NCBI GenBank assembly: GCA_963942565.1
Contig: OZ012693.1
Location: forward strand, 7,649,341 to 7,713,340
Length of the DNA stretch: 64,000 nucleotides
Source of the DNA: Maea johnstoni
Lineage: Eukaryota > Annelida > Polychaeta > Spionida > Magelonidae
Direction of reading: 5' to 3'
Below, in pieces: positions 10,193-21,482 of the stretch. Each line of letters starts with the position of its first letter. Positions within the stretch are counted from its first letter, which is position 1. A program made the translations under genes and the position numbers. The notes under the pieces are model-generated. The model made no database searches. It saw only the letters and a list, made by a program, of their open reading frames with translations, and was not told where the DNA came from.

Positions 10193-12124
10193 TACTTAAG
10201 CACAAGTACAAGTACTAACCTCCCCCCTAGTGGCCAGAATTGGAACTAAACAAAACGAAATCACAACAAGCCGCAATAATAAACCGCCTGAAATCTCCTG
10301 AATTTGGAGTGTTGAATGTTGATAGGTATGCCGACGTAAATGCACAATATCAATTGAACATTCCATAACGCACACGTACCCTGATTTAAGAACTTATAAA
10401 TGTAAATGTAAATGTAATCTTTATTTTAAGTCGGTATATCAATTACAAGAAACACGAGCTACTGAGGCTCTTGGCGGACTGGCCCGAATGTCGAAGCGTG
10501 CTAACCACTTGACCAACTCAACTGCAGCAGTCATTTTAAAGATATTCTCAGCATTAGGACTAGACAGGCGTAGACACGCGTGTAGCCAAGCGTCCAGAGA
10601 AGTGGAGCAGAGAACCACTTCACTTATTGCGACATCAGCTATTGCGACATGTAAAATGTAGGTAGACGGGCGCGAAAATATACAGAAAATTTTCCCAGAA
10701 CTTGTTATAAAACACGCTATCAGTGTCATGCATAACTTAGATTTTTGGCCGCTCTGTTTCATGTATAAACTCGCTGCCAAAAACAGGCCGTTTGCAAGGC
10801 AGTTTGAAGGACTGTATTCCCTGTAGTATAATGCCATCTGTTGTGGCCGCGACTGAACCTGACTAACACCTACGGTTAGCTTGCAGCGCAGTCAGAAGTT
10901 TGAAGGACTGTATTCCCTGTAGTATAATGCCATCTGTTGTGGCCGCGACTGAACCTGACTAACACCTACGGTTAGCCTGCAGCGCAGTCAGAAGGCCGAT
11001 CGTGTCTAGACAGATTACAGTTGCTACCAGATCCTCTAATCCTTCTATTTCCCTCAAGCTGCCCAGGTGTTTGACTCTGTATTATGTAAATATAGGAAAT
11101 ATCTGGGCAGGTAATAGGGATTCACCCCCCCCCCCTCCGGTCATAAATAAATATGATATTTATTAAATCATATGTCCAATTTTGAACTCCTCCTACCCTT
11201 CCTAAAAATATACTCCATACTCCCAAGCTGTACAGATTCAGATTCAGATTTCTTTTTTAAATAAAAGTGAAATGTTTGAATGAAAGATTTTCCTATAAAA
11301 ATAACTACAGTTCATGAAATGATTATTGTATGTATATGATATACTCTTCAACTTCTTCCCAACCCAAGATACTCATGATACTGTAAGATCACCTAGGTAT
11401 GGATATGTGAAGGGATTCAGTGGGTGGTGAAAAGTCCACTACTATTACATAACACAGGGTCAAACTTTTAGGTACCTTACTACATGTATAAGTCTTTAAG
11501 ACACCATTCCCCGCTGATTACCAGATTGTATGTGTGTCTGAAGTGTATCCAGGTGAAATACATGTTTGTTTATGTTTATGTGTTAAACCTGATCAGCAGA
11601 AAGAAAGAGAGAAAGAAAGGGAATTGAGCTCAGGTTGCACGCTTTCGAATAACTTCCCTCTTGACAAGTCAACTGGTATAGAGAGAACCTCAAACACGGA
11701 TATGTCAGCAGTGAACATACCAAGATAATATCACTTTGTAATTCTCTACATTGTCACAAATCCTGCCACGTTAAAGTTAGATTGTGACACACTAGTTGTT
11801 AAGAGGGCATCAATGCATTATGCATTTTCATGAGTAGTTTTTAGGGTCTATGAAACCCCATATAATATACATATTTCTAATATGTATGTTAAGCCCCTTA
11901 TGCCTGAGGTTTATACTGATATAATGATTGTTAGGGGAATAAATTTAAACAGTAATCATAGGACCCTTAGACTATAGGGTCACCTATATGTCAAAGGGAC
12001 CCAAAATAAACCTATTTTCTTTGCGGAGGGGTCAAATCCTTTCAGAAAATCTGTCAGGATTGCCATGTGTGGTAAAGCTCACCATACGTTTGTCTGATTT
12101 TACTTTCACAGGGGATTCATTTCT
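10193..12124. other. Non-coding stretch; one duplicated 96 bp segment
   Basis: There is no convincing exon. At about 10440-10520 the minus strand reads GGTCAAGTGGTTAGCACG, a tRNA A-box-like phrase, possibly a SINE head. A 132-codon minus-strand open frame (10439-10837) overlaps it and shows no known domain. A C run lies near 11127-11135. The rest is unremarkable AT-rich DNA. Confidence 0.5.
10801..10992. repeat. Tandem duplication, 96 bp x 2
   Basis: The segment beginning 'agtttgaaggactgtattcc' occurs at 10801 and again at 10897, with only one or two differences over its length (for example 'agcttgcagc' against 'agcctgcagc'). This is a recent local duplication. Confidence 0.9.
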
Positions 12125-12365
12125 TTAGTGTACATTCCATGGAGTGATTTGGACCATTTTTCGCATAGTTAGTGATTTGGACCATTTTTTTTTTTGCAAA
12201 ATTTGCGATTTGGACCATTTTTTGCATACTTTGTAATGTGGACCATTTTTCGCATGTTTTGTGATTTGGACCATTTTTTGCATGATTTGTGATTTGGACC
12301 ATTTTTTGCATAATTTGTGATTTGGATCATTTTCCACATAATTTGTGATTTGGACCATTTTTCGC
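12125..12365. repeat. 28 bp minisatellite (~8 copies)
   Basis: The unit reads about 'gatttggaccattttttgca' followed by 'taatttgt', with small changes between copies. The lysine/asparagine-rich minus-strand open frames over it are products of the repeat, not genes. Confidence 0.9.
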
Positions 12366-13500
12366 CTGATTTAGGGGTCTAAGGTGCTCATTTGATTTGT
12401 TCATTCAGACATGATTAGCATAACAAGTTGACAGTTTTCCTCGGCAAATTATACCTTTCGGGTTTTACTCTCTATGCACAGTTGACAATTACCAGCTGAG
12501 CAATCTGGGCTCAATTCATATTGCTAAACAGTATTCCTACTACAGAGTATAGAAATAAGTCAAATTTATATGGGTTGTGTTGTGAAATACATTAAATTAT
12601 TGCTCTATATTTGTAAGAAAATGTTACAATTTTCATGAACCAAGTTCATGCATGGATTTTGTGTTAGCGTTTGTAATATGTACTGAATACTGAATAATAG
12701 AGGTGCAAAAAACAATTACTATGCAGATACTCAGAAGAAAACAGGTCTCGGGCCGTTAATACAATTGATACACCTTATAAAGAAGTCTTTATGAAAGCAG
12801 CTGGTCCTGAACTTGCTAATGTATTTAACATGTGTAGATTGGACGTTTTTGCGTGTTCAGAATTATGAATATACCGTAGACTCTACAGTGGGTATATTTC
12901 TACAGTGTGTATTATACTAAATGCTGTATTGCATTTTGGAAGAAGTCAGGCTTTGTTATGGCTTCTACAGATGTTTGGTGTTATGTTTTGTTTTGTGAAA
13001 CAATAGTTGGTTGAAGAAGGCAGACTGAGGCACAGTAGCAGGCCTAATTCTAGAGTTGATACAAGACTTTGTACTCAAAAAACTGCAGTTTACAGTTTTA
13101 AATGAATACCCACATCCAACCCTGAACAGAAATGACGGCACAACTAGCTGTTTATACTCAATGGGTTACTCCTTTACAATTATTTCAATTTCAATATGAA
13201 TGCTCCCAAATATAAGTTCACTGGAATTTATCCATATCTTACTTTATAAGTTCTTTCTCTCAGACATTTGCACATTCCTGCTCGGAGATTCTCTCGTGAT
13301 CTTACACATGCTGATAAGCATCCAATTCAAGGAGAAAATTGCCAAAATATTTAGAAATATTTATTCCGTTCAATTCAAGTAATTTTTTTCTTCAGGCAAT
13401 TTTTCACATAAAATTCTTCACTCGCAGATGCTATGAATCACTTCCAGGCAATTGAACATGTGTTTGGAAGCAGATATCGAAATATAATGCAATTTCAATT
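12366..13500. other. Non-coding stretch, nothing recognised
   Basis: This is AT-rich sequence without a supported exon, repeat array or transposon end. Confidence 0.4.
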
Positions 13501-13701
13501 TTTTGGTACTGGTGGTTATTTTGGCCAATAAAAAATGAGGCAAAAAACCTGAAAAATTACTAAAACCCTGGCATATGGGTACTCATCTGAGAGTACTCAG
13601 TGAGAACTTTCTAATGAGTACCAACATGACACGGTTTAGATGGTTTTCAAAAATCTTTGCATCCTTGTGCTTTGGATGAAAGAAGCTTTAGCATTGAAAG
13701 G
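13501..13701. mobile_element. piggyBac-like MITE (TTAA), copy with eroded left end
   Basis: It is recognised by the family core 'gggtactcatctgagagtactcagtgagaa' (split here as 'gggtactcatctgagag' and 'tactcagtgagaa') and the right end 'tagcattgaaagg' followed by TTAA at 13702-13705. The left TTAA is not clear. Relatives lie at 20901, 24496, 48200, 50913, 54406 and 56018. Confidence 0.7.
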
Positions 13702-14080
13702 TTAACATCCACTATCCCGTAAGATATTTTGGTACTTATTCTTGTTTGTGGGATTTCCTGAGAGTTGTTTGATCTCCTGGGAACTCAGGGTATGCATGTG
13801 CTAGACTTATCAGGGCCGTCAAGGTGGATGGGTCGAGTATTAAAATTGACATTCTTAATACCTACATTCCAAAGTTGGAGTACTGCCATGCCCTCTGGTG
13901 GAGGTTTGTTTTACTAGTTATTATCACTTGTCTCTCCTAGGTATTCATTACTCATGCCTCTTTTTGGCACTTATGCTTATTTGAAGAATGTTTATTATAA
14001 TGTTCTTTTTAGACTTCATCTCCACTTTTTTCTGATTCTTGTTTGGATAGTGGAATGTCTTATTCAGTCCCAATTCCTTG

Positions 14081-14083
14081 ATA

Positions 14084-14123
<40 letters not shown>
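14081..14123. repeat. (ATG)n microsatellite
   Basis: An almost perfect ATG/GAT trinucleotide run. Poly-Asp, poly-Met and poly-Ser open frames over it are artefacts. Confidence 0.95.
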
Positions 14124-14124
<1 letters not shown>

Positions 14125-14339
14125 ATTGTCTGGTCTTCATTCCTTATACTGGTATTATATGGTATTGTGGAATATAGCGCCTGTATTTGAGTTGGCAGAG
14201 GCGGGCTCACGGCATGTGTATATTGTTTCACCACTAAATCATCCTGTACAAAAATGCATAGGTAAAGTATGTGTACATATCTGCCACATATCAACTCGTG
14301 CCAAACTATGTATCCCTCATCCCTGGCTGCAACCTACAT

Positions 14340-14890
14340 AATGATAATAATGATGATGACCACCACCACCAGGTGGGGCTGTAAGATTAGTACACACTGC
14401 CAACACCATGTGGGGCAGTATGATTAGTACACACTGCCAACAGGTGGGGCTTAAAAGATTTGTGTACACCACTATAAGAGTAGTACACAACATCACCACC
14501 AGGTGGGGCTGTAAGATTAGTACAAAACCTCACCACCATGTGGGGCTGTAAGATAAGTACATGCCACCACCACCAGGTGGGGCTTTAAGATTTGTACACA
14601 GCTGCACCACCAGGTGTTGAAGTAAGAGCATATATTAGTACCCACCTTCACCACCGGGTGGAGTTGTAATACCATATATTATTTACCACCTCACCACCAG
14701 GTGTTGCTTTTGGCTGAAAGGTTTTGTTGCTGAGGCCATGTTTTAGTACCCACCCTCACCAACAGGTGGGACTGTAACATTAAAAGGTCTAGTTGTTAAG
14801 AGACTTAAAGCCACCAGGGGTGAAAGGTTTTACTGTTGAAACCATATATTAGTATTCAGTCTCACCAGCAGGTGTCGCTTAAGGGAAAAG
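14340..14890. repeat. Degenerate minisatellite of CTCF-like CCACCAGGTGG motifs
   Basis: About twelve copies of 'caccaccaggtggggctg' or variants recur every 35-65 bases, joined by 'taagattagtacac'-type linkers. The core agrees with the known CTCF consensus CCASYAGRKGGCRS at most positions; the copy near 14863 (CCAGCAGGTGTCGC) differs from a CTCF-type site at one base. The 5' half CCACC-AGGTGG is also near-palindromic. Whether any protein binds it is inference. Confidence 0.75.
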
Positions 14891-15257
14891 GGTTTTATTA
14901 TTGACGTCATCTATTGTAAGGTGAAGATATCACTGGACTTCATGGTTATTCATCTACTCTTTTGGTATTTATTAAGGTTTTTGTGGTCAAAATGCTACTC
15001 TTCTTTGTTTTTGACCCAAAACAAACACATTTTCAAAAAGATTGCCCAAATGGGCATGTATTCCTGACTGAGTCTCTTTCTCACCTGCCCTCCCACCAAG
15101 TTCCCACTGCGGCCAGGGATGGCTTCAACCTTGTATATTGCACTGCTATTGTATCAATAAAATTGTATTTATTTCCAAGAGTTCATCTTGTTGTGTTTTA
15201 TTATAGTGCTAGCTACATTCATCATTTTATCAATGTTTAATGCATTCATGCCTGTAG

Positions 15258-15323
15258 ATCTACTAGATGAGTGTCGTCGGGACCTGTATAGCTTTGGAAT
15301 GAGGCATAGATTTGAAAAATATG
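15258..15323 (+). CDS. Possible internal exon of the unidentified plus-strand gene
   Basis: A candidate 66 bp exon lies between 'catgcctgtag' and 'gtaaataaag'. Read with one base carried in from a previous exon it encodes LLDECRRDLYSFGMRHRFEKY, a charged, helix-friendly peptide, and leaves one base (G). The exon at 17458 needs exactly one incoming base, so the phases agree and the two could be spliced together. Against it: the stretch is short, the acceptor has a weak pyrimidine tract, and I do not recognise the peptide. Confidence 0.3.
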
Positions 15324-17039
15324 GTAAATAAAGTTCTGATGAAGAACTCGCCTTCAAATACTTTCTAAATATTGCTTTTTGCTATGACAATATCACCGAA
15401 ATTCATGAAATCATGTTCAGGCTAAAGCATAGTTGAGAAAGTATTGGAATAAGAAAGAAGACCAACAACAAGTCTCTTTTAAACAGTTAGTAATATCATT
15501 CTTAATTCTCAAGTATCATGAATCCAGACAACAAAATCCAGAACTCTCAAGCATGGATGGTTCAAGTAATTAACAACACTCAATACTGATATTCAAATAC
15601 TTATTGCCAATGAATTACTGATTTTCCCCCCAGATTAGCTGAGTCCTAGACCAAGCAATTTGAATTTTATGGATCTTCTTTATATAGAAAGGCGATAATT
15701 TTAACTGTAAGGCCAGTCATATATTTTCCCATTTGTTTTTTGGTTAAATCTTATTGACCACTCACAGCCCCATCTATGTTGAGTCAATTATAAGTTAGAG
15801 CAAAAAATGAATGACATAAATCAGATAAAAGGACATAAGGCAGGATTGAACAATCCCTTTACAGTCTAGAGGTTTTACTACTGCTAGCGATTTATAATTT
15901 CACTCTCCCCACTACATACATACAAACCTTTACCATAGAAATGTGCTCCTGCAAGTCACTATATTAGGAATCCCTTAACATAAGATGTAAGCATGGTAAT
16001 GAGAACCTATTTTGCATTGAACGCTTTCAAAGAGAACATGCAGTAAATGCAATAATTCTTTCATTTGGGTATAGAAACCAATATCTAGCAAAGACTATCT
16101 GCTCTAGCTCAGGCTGAAAGGACTGGGCAATGCTGATGGATTTAAATTGAGGCAAACATGGATAAAGACAAGCTATGTGCCAAAAAAGACAAATTTTCTA
16201 AAATATTACAACATGGCAAGCATTGCAAACCTCAATACCGGTAGTATTTTAAAGATAGATTGCTAAAAAATACTACATAAGATGCCCAATTCAATTTTGC
16301 CATAATAAATATTGATAATACTAATAATAAATAATAATAACAATAATAATGAAAATAATAATAATATTGATATTAATAATAATAAGTGCATTGCAAGAAT
16401 AGCCAATGAAGAGATGTAAACGGTGGAAATGGTCCTTAAAACAACTCCTAGGACACATGGATTTCTCATTAAGTAGCAAATATTTCCAGTTAGGTTTAAA
16501 GAGGGTCAATATTTGAGGCCTGGACGCACTGGACAACACCAGTAGCAGGCACAATACAAACAGCTGCAAACATCCAAAGTGTGCGAGGCAGAAATATGCA
16601 CCTGTTAGCTAACGAAGACAGCTGTTCTATTATATAGGTATATTACAGACAAATTTCAGCCACAGAACATTCACACACTAATTCATTCTATCAAGGGAAT
16701 ATTTGGGTGTCTATCAAGAATATCATAAATTCTCACCTTAATATTTCCCGGTGAGTGGACCCCTGAGGAAATCTATACAGTGAGTACAGATTTGTTCTTT
16801 TCTAAGTTAAATTATATTTTTTGAGTGTTTTGAAATTGACTCTCATTTGCCACGGGGTCACAATCCAGACATAACTTCGCTAACAAGTAGTTTTGACCCA
16901 TTCATTCTCAAATATCCCTAAAATGACCTGACTATTTTTGTATGGTGATACCTTTCTTCAAATTGCACATTTTGAAAAGAAAAACTGAAAATGTATCTTA
17001 GTTGAACTTACCTCAATTACAAAACTACTATTCCTAAGT
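15324..17039. other. Non-coding (probably intronic) stretch with AAT-rich tract
   Basis: No exon was recognised. An imperfect AAT/TAA trinucleotide tract lies at about 16316-16386. The open frames over it are isoleucine-rich artefacts. Confidence 0.5.
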
Positions 17040-17475
17040 AGCTTGGACAAATACCATAGCTATAGGCAAAATATTTCTCAAGAACTTTTAGCATGAGTCA
17101 AGGATATCTCTGGTTTAGATATGTTAAGATTGATTTTATATGGTACATGTATATGTTCAGAAGCCATCAAAAAGTCAAGGATATTTCTGATTTAGGTTGA
17201 TTTTAATAGGTTGATTTTATATGATATATTTTCAGAAGCCATCATGAGTTAAAAAGGCAAATTTAAAAAAAAATATGAAGTATCTTACTTAATCTGACCT
17301 CAATTTCAAAACTACTTCAAATATTTTTTAAATTTTATTCCTAAGTAGTTCCACAAATACCATAGCTCAAGGCAAAACATTTCTCATGAACTTTTATTAT
17401 GAGTCAAAGGATATTTCTAAGGTACGTCTTGTTTGATTTCAAATGGTATATTTTCAGAAACCATCATGAGTCACG
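17040..17475. repeat. Imperfect direct duplication that copied a splice acceptor
   Basis: The phrase order 'cctaagtag', 'aaataccatagct', 'ggcaaaa.atttctca', 'atgagtcaaggatat', 'ttcagaagccatc' occurs twice (about 17040-17165 and 17335-17470), with a third partial copy ending 'atattttcagaagccatcat' near 17245. The last copy runs into the coding exon at 17458. The upstream copies carry look-alike acceptors without the exon behind them. Confidence 0.75.
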
Positions 17476-17702
17476 GAATGGAAACGAGGGATATGAGGTC
17501 TGCTAGTAGAACACTGGAACCGCTAGAGAGGCTGCAGAGAGAGCACTCGGACAAGATTGACCTGCTGAACGGTCAGCTCGTCGTCCTCAAGCGAAACATG
17601 GAACGCGCCAAGGAGGAGAGCGCCCAGATGTCCTCCAAAGACTACTACGTGGTGGGAATAATCATCGTCTTCCAGATCATACTTCTCTGGTGGTTCAGAT
17701 AA
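17458..17702 (+). CDS. Terminal coding exon: coiled-coil, C-terminal tail-anchored membrane protein
   Basis: The frame is open from upstream, with a probable acceptor 'atattttcag' ending at 17457, and stops with TAA at 17700-17702. From the in-frame ATG at 17466 it encodes 78 residues. These include a charged heptad-like segment (LEPLERLQREHSDKIDLLNG onward, about 45 residues, coiled-coil-like) and then YYVVGIIIVFQIILLWWFR at the very C terminus. A single hydrophobic segment with a basic residue at the end is the layout of a tail-anchored protein. The exon is clearly richer in G+C than its AT-rich surroundings, and codon choice (CTG, CTC, AAG, ATC, GTC) supports real coding. I do not recognise the family. 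Earlier exons would lie to the left (see 15258) or outside the window; a single-exon micro-gene starting at 17466 is the alternative. It is convergent with SSBP1. Confidence 0.72.
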
Positions 17703-18440
17703 GCCAGAGGTAGCTAGGAGAAACAACCCAGAGAGAAGAAACCAGAATGGAATGGAATTTTGTTTATCAGCCTTTTTATTCATCCTATTAAAGATGGCCA
17801 GAGGCAGCTAAGATAAACCACTGGAGTAGAAATCAAAATGGAGGGAATTTTGTTTATCATCCCTTTTATCATGTCAACGGTGGCCAGAAGCAACTAGGAG
17901 AATCAACCATGAGAGAAGAAATGAAAATGGAATGAAATCATGTTTATCGTCATTTTATTCATCATATAAACGGTGGCTATAGTCAGCTAGGAGAAACAAA
18001 AATGGAACAGAATTGTGTTTATCATCCTATTTATCATATCAACGGTGATAATAGGTAGCTAGGAGAAACAACCCAGAGAGTAGAAATGAAAATGGAATGG
18101 AAATTTGTTTATCATCCTTTATATTCATCACATCAAAGGTGGCTACAGGCAGCTAGGAGAAACAACCCAGGGAGTAGAAACAAAAATGGAATAGGATTCT
18201 GTTTACCATACTTTTTTATCATATCAATGGTGGCTACACGCAGCTAGGAGAAACAACACAGGGAGAAGAAACCAAAATGGAATGGATTTTTGTTTATCGT
18301 CCAACCTTTTTATCATATCAAATGTGGAATGTTGTTTATCATCCTTCTTTCATCATATCCGAGTCAGCTAAGATAACCAACACAGAGTAGAAACCGAAAA
18401 GAAATGGAAATTTGTGTTTTATTCTCCTTTTTCGTTGTAT
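17703..18440. repeat. ~93 bp minisatellite directly after the stop codon (~8 copies)
   Basis: Units read 'gccagaggcagctaggagaa', 'acaacccagagagaagaaac', 'caaaatggaatggaattttg', 'tttatcatcctttttatcat', then 'atcaaaggtgg'. They start near 17703, 17795, 17887, 17975, 18050, 18140, 18235 and 18355. The array begins at the stop codon, so it probably forms the 3' UTR. Confidence 0.9.
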
Positions 18441-19044
18441 CAAATGTGGCTAGCCAGTGGTTGATGGAGGAGGAAACCAGAGTGCCCAGAGAATACCACA
18501 AATTTACTCCAAGTCACAAGCAACTTTCGCACATTTCTCAGGTGGGGCAGGAATCCTGCAACTTATGAAGCTAGAGGAGAAACTTATATAACTTATTTAG
18601 AGAAAATTCATGCAATGAACAATGAATTACTTACCACAGCATTCATTCAGAACCGGAGAGAATTAACTCAATAAAATCATAAAATTATTTCCTTTCCATG
18701 CAAGATATGAGACATATTAGCCTTTTCGCCATCATAAACCGTTCATCTCTTAAAGCTGACCCTCAAATCTATCCTGCAAGTGCCTCTTATTTCTTCTAAC
18801 TAACATAGCTGCTAGGTGTTCAGTAGTCTTTGGGGCTGGCCCCAATAGCCGGGTTATCTAATGAGGCGTTGACTCCCGACTGCTCATTGTCTCCAACCAT
18901 GTTTGGGTTTGGATCGAGCTCAGGTCATGTGAGAAGGTTGCCAGTAATTTGGTATTAGCCAAGATTCAAACCCAGGCAGTGGTGAAGGACAGAGAGCAGT
19001 CAGTGGCAATGCCTTAGAACACTTGGCTATCTGTGGCAGGCCTA
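18441..19044. repeat. SINE-like pieces, including two tRNA-like heads facing each other
   Basis: At 18450-18560 the phrase 'gatggaggaggaaaccagag' and 'tactccaagtcac..gcaactt' matches a stretch at about 62195-62275, so it is a dispersed repeat body. At 18836-18925 (plus) A-box-like 'aatagccgggttatctaa' is followed by B-box-like 'gggtttggatcgag'. At 18960-19044 (minus) B-box-like GGGTTTGAATC and A-box-like 'agatagccaagtgttctaa' form a second, opposed head. These are degenerate tRNA-derived SINE fragments, not tRNA genes. Confidence 0.5.
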
Positions 19045-19461
19045 ATAACTTGTAGATATAACATCAATTCGCTTTAAATATCTGAAGAGTTGTTGATTGG
19101 TATCTGATTGGCATGTAATATAGAAATGCTAGTAACAAAATAGACAGGCTTATTGCGGGCCATACAGGCCTCTAATGGTTAAAATTATTTTGCTTATTAC
19201 TGATATGTTCATGCAGTAGTTTCTAGTACTCTCTAAACTTATTCAAATTTCATTCTCACATCCCTTCTGAATATCTCAAGTTGTTTCGTTGTTGTTATTA
19301 TTGAAAATCATTTTTACTTAAAATAAAATAAAACTTTCCAATATCATTTACAATTTTGTGTGACTCAATGAATAATGTTTATTTTTAAGTGTTTTTTTCT
19401 TCTGTATTTGTATGCATTCCTTTGTTGAGGGCAATCTACTTTAAAACATACAGAACAAGGA

Positions 19462-19479
19462 GGGGGGGGGGGGGGGGGG
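19462..19479. repeat. Poly(G) run, 18 bases
   Basis: An uninterrupted G homopolymer on the plus strand; its length is prone to sequencing error. Confidence 0.9.
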
Positions 19480-19542
19480 TAGGTATTTCTTTGTAAAGCA
19501 ATCGACAAGCAGGATGAGAATGTTCAACCATATACACAACAG

Positions 19543-19636
19543 GGGTCGGTTGCACCAACGTGACTCAGGCTCAAACTCAGGCTCTAGTCTCAATTTGATT
19601 GTCTACAACAATAGGTCACGTTGGTGCAACCAGCCC
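19543..19636. mobile_element. 94 bp foldback MITE, 3 bp CAG duplication
   Basis: The left end GGGTCGGTTGCACCAACG and the right end, read on the other strand, GGGCTGGTTGCACCAACG differ at two bases, and the match extends through GTGAC (about 23 bp stem, ~48 b loop). CAG flanks it at 19540-19542 and 19637-19639. G-rich TIRs with a 3 bp duplication suggest a Harbinger-like origin, although the usual Harbinger target is TWA. Confidence 0.75.
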
Positions 19637-19866
19637 CAGGGCTTGATATTGCAAACTTAGATTCACTTGTCCTATTAATAGGTGATATTTTAGTATTGGA
19701 GTTATGAGGTATTCATTTGCCCGCCATTGTAAGATGAAATGAAAGTGCTGTTGACACTGATTCTAACTAATGAACAGGTACAATTATATTCATTTTCTTG
19801 AATGATAGTTATACTTGCTCAGGATGATAGGACAAGCTTTGACGTCCAGCACAATGAAAATCACGA

Positions 19867-19869
<3 letters not shown>

Positions 19870-19952
<83 letters not shown>
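19870..19952. repeat. (TA)n microsatellite
   Basis: A pure TA run of about 80 bases. The tyrosine-isoleucine repeat open frames on both strands are artefacts. Confidence 0.97.
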
Positions 19953-19956
<4 letters not shown>

Positions 19957-20839
19957 TTACTACATGACTGATAGTCAAAGAATAGGAGCATATCAACCCA
20001 ACACCAAAATTATAAGATAACCAACACAATTATGTCTGTAATAGATATTACATTTAATATGTTTCTCTTATTTACAAGTATACACATAAAAATGGGACCC
20101 AGATCTACTAGTTGATGTATATTAGAGCACCTTTTCATCAAATACACTAATTAGAAATATCATATTCACACACTGTTATTATACCCTTGTAAACCGGTTA
20201 AACATTTTACAAATCAGGAGAAAAACGAATGAATGTTTCACTTTTTTCACTTCCTCAAAACAACACAAAAAAAACAGTGGTCCCTAAAAATACACTACTT
20301 TGCCAGTTCATGTTCCGTTATGAATTTTTACAAGATCAACACTCAATATTTGCAACACTTGAATGTTTTTTGAAGGGTTAAATTTCTAATAGCCCGATTT
20401 TTGGTTTTGCATGAAATAAGTTGAATGAATGCTAGAATGGCATGTATTATTCATCATGGATTTAAAGATTTGAAAACCATTTTCTTTTATATTTTGTTGC
20501 ACTGTGAGCATATTTCTGGGTATTTATGCCATTCTCTAAAATCTAAATACAAATGTGTAGTGTCCAGAAAATTGGGCAAGTGCAAACTAAAATGTACTTG
20601 CCTAAAAGCCCATTTTTTCCAAAATTCACTTGCTGAGGCAAGGGGTCAATACTTATGTAGATGCATGTCCCATATTTGAATCAGACACATTGTGTAGTGG
20701 ACATCCATTTATTATCAATATATAATGTCCTTGATGTGGAAGTATTACTCTATGGAAATTACGAACAATCACATCAAGAAATAAAACGTTCAGCAAGGTA
20801 AAGGTATTAGACCAGAATGGCATTTTCTACATAAAACAC

Positions 20840-21176
20840 AAGTCCATGCACATATCCTTGACTAAGGAGTGTGGAAATATAAAAGTCAGTCAACTGTTAA
20901 CCCGTCCAATGCTGAGGCTACTTCCATCCAAAGCACAATGATGCAAAGATTTTTGAAAACCATCTAATCCCTTTCATGTTGGTATTCATTGGAAAGTTCT
21001 CACTGAGTACTCTCATATGAGTACCCATGTGCCAGGGTTTCAATATAGTTTTCAAGTTTTTGCATCATTTTGTATTGACCAAATCAGCCACCAGCAGCAT
21101 AAAGGTTAGAACACAAGTCAATGCACATATAATTTACTAAGGAGTGTGGAAATATAAAAGTCAGTCAACTCTTAAG
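20840..21176. repeat. 65 bp direct repeats flanking a piggyBac-like MITE
   Basis: The stretch 'acaagtccatgcacatat' through 'gtcagtcaactgttaa' at 20840-20900 recurs at 21112-21176 with few changes. The MITE at 20901-21105 lies between, so a local duplication encloses or created this arrangement. Confidence 0.75.
20901..21105. mobile_element. piggyBac-like MITE (TTAA)
   Basis: The left end CCCGTCCAATGCTGAGGCTAC follows TTAA at 20897-20900; the right end 'cagcataaagg' is followed by TTAG (decayed TTAA). The family core 'gagtactctcatatgagtac' is present. Confidence 0.75.
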
Positions 21177-21414
21177 TAAATATGTTCTGGGACTCTTTAC
21201 CAACAGGCAGTTCTGCAATACAGCAAATTGCACACATCAGAGTGGCCCTATAGTCTGTATAGGAAAGGGAGTTTACACAGCCCACCTCTGAGAGTCACCT
21301 ATGCTCATGTCACATACCATGGTAAAACACAGGAAAGTCCTCAACCAGCAAACATACTGGCCAGTGCTGCCCTCTATTGGAAGTGGTATGAATCACATTT
21401 GGTTGTATTCACAA

Positions 21415-21482
21415 CTATTCGTCCTCCACTTCTTTTGATGAATCTTCATTCAGATACCTTTTGGTGAGATTGATTATATCAT
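21415..21482 (-). CDS. SSBP1: SSBP1 terminal coding exon 6
   Basis: After 'gtatttttcag' the exon encodes DIINLTKRYLNEDSSKEVED followed by E and a TAG stop (21415-21417). With the split codon it reads LADDIINL, matching human IADNIIFL. Possible poly(A) signals on the minus strand lie several hundred bases further left (for example AATAAA at about 20706), but none is certain. Confidence 0.93.

Noticed and set aside
10439-10837. 132-codon minus-strand open frame
   Set aside because: No domain, no coding composition, overlaps a tRNA-like stretch and the edge of the 96 bp duplication; likely chance.
12125-12365. CRISPR-like regular repeats
   Set aside because: Adjacent ~28 bp units without unique spacers, in an animal genome; an ordinary minisatellite.
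13810-13940. Possible exon: 'ttatcag' followed by RAVKVDGSSIKIDILNTYIP-type reading
   Set aside because: Looks mildly protein-like but has no good donor, no phase match to neighbouring candidates and no recognised family.
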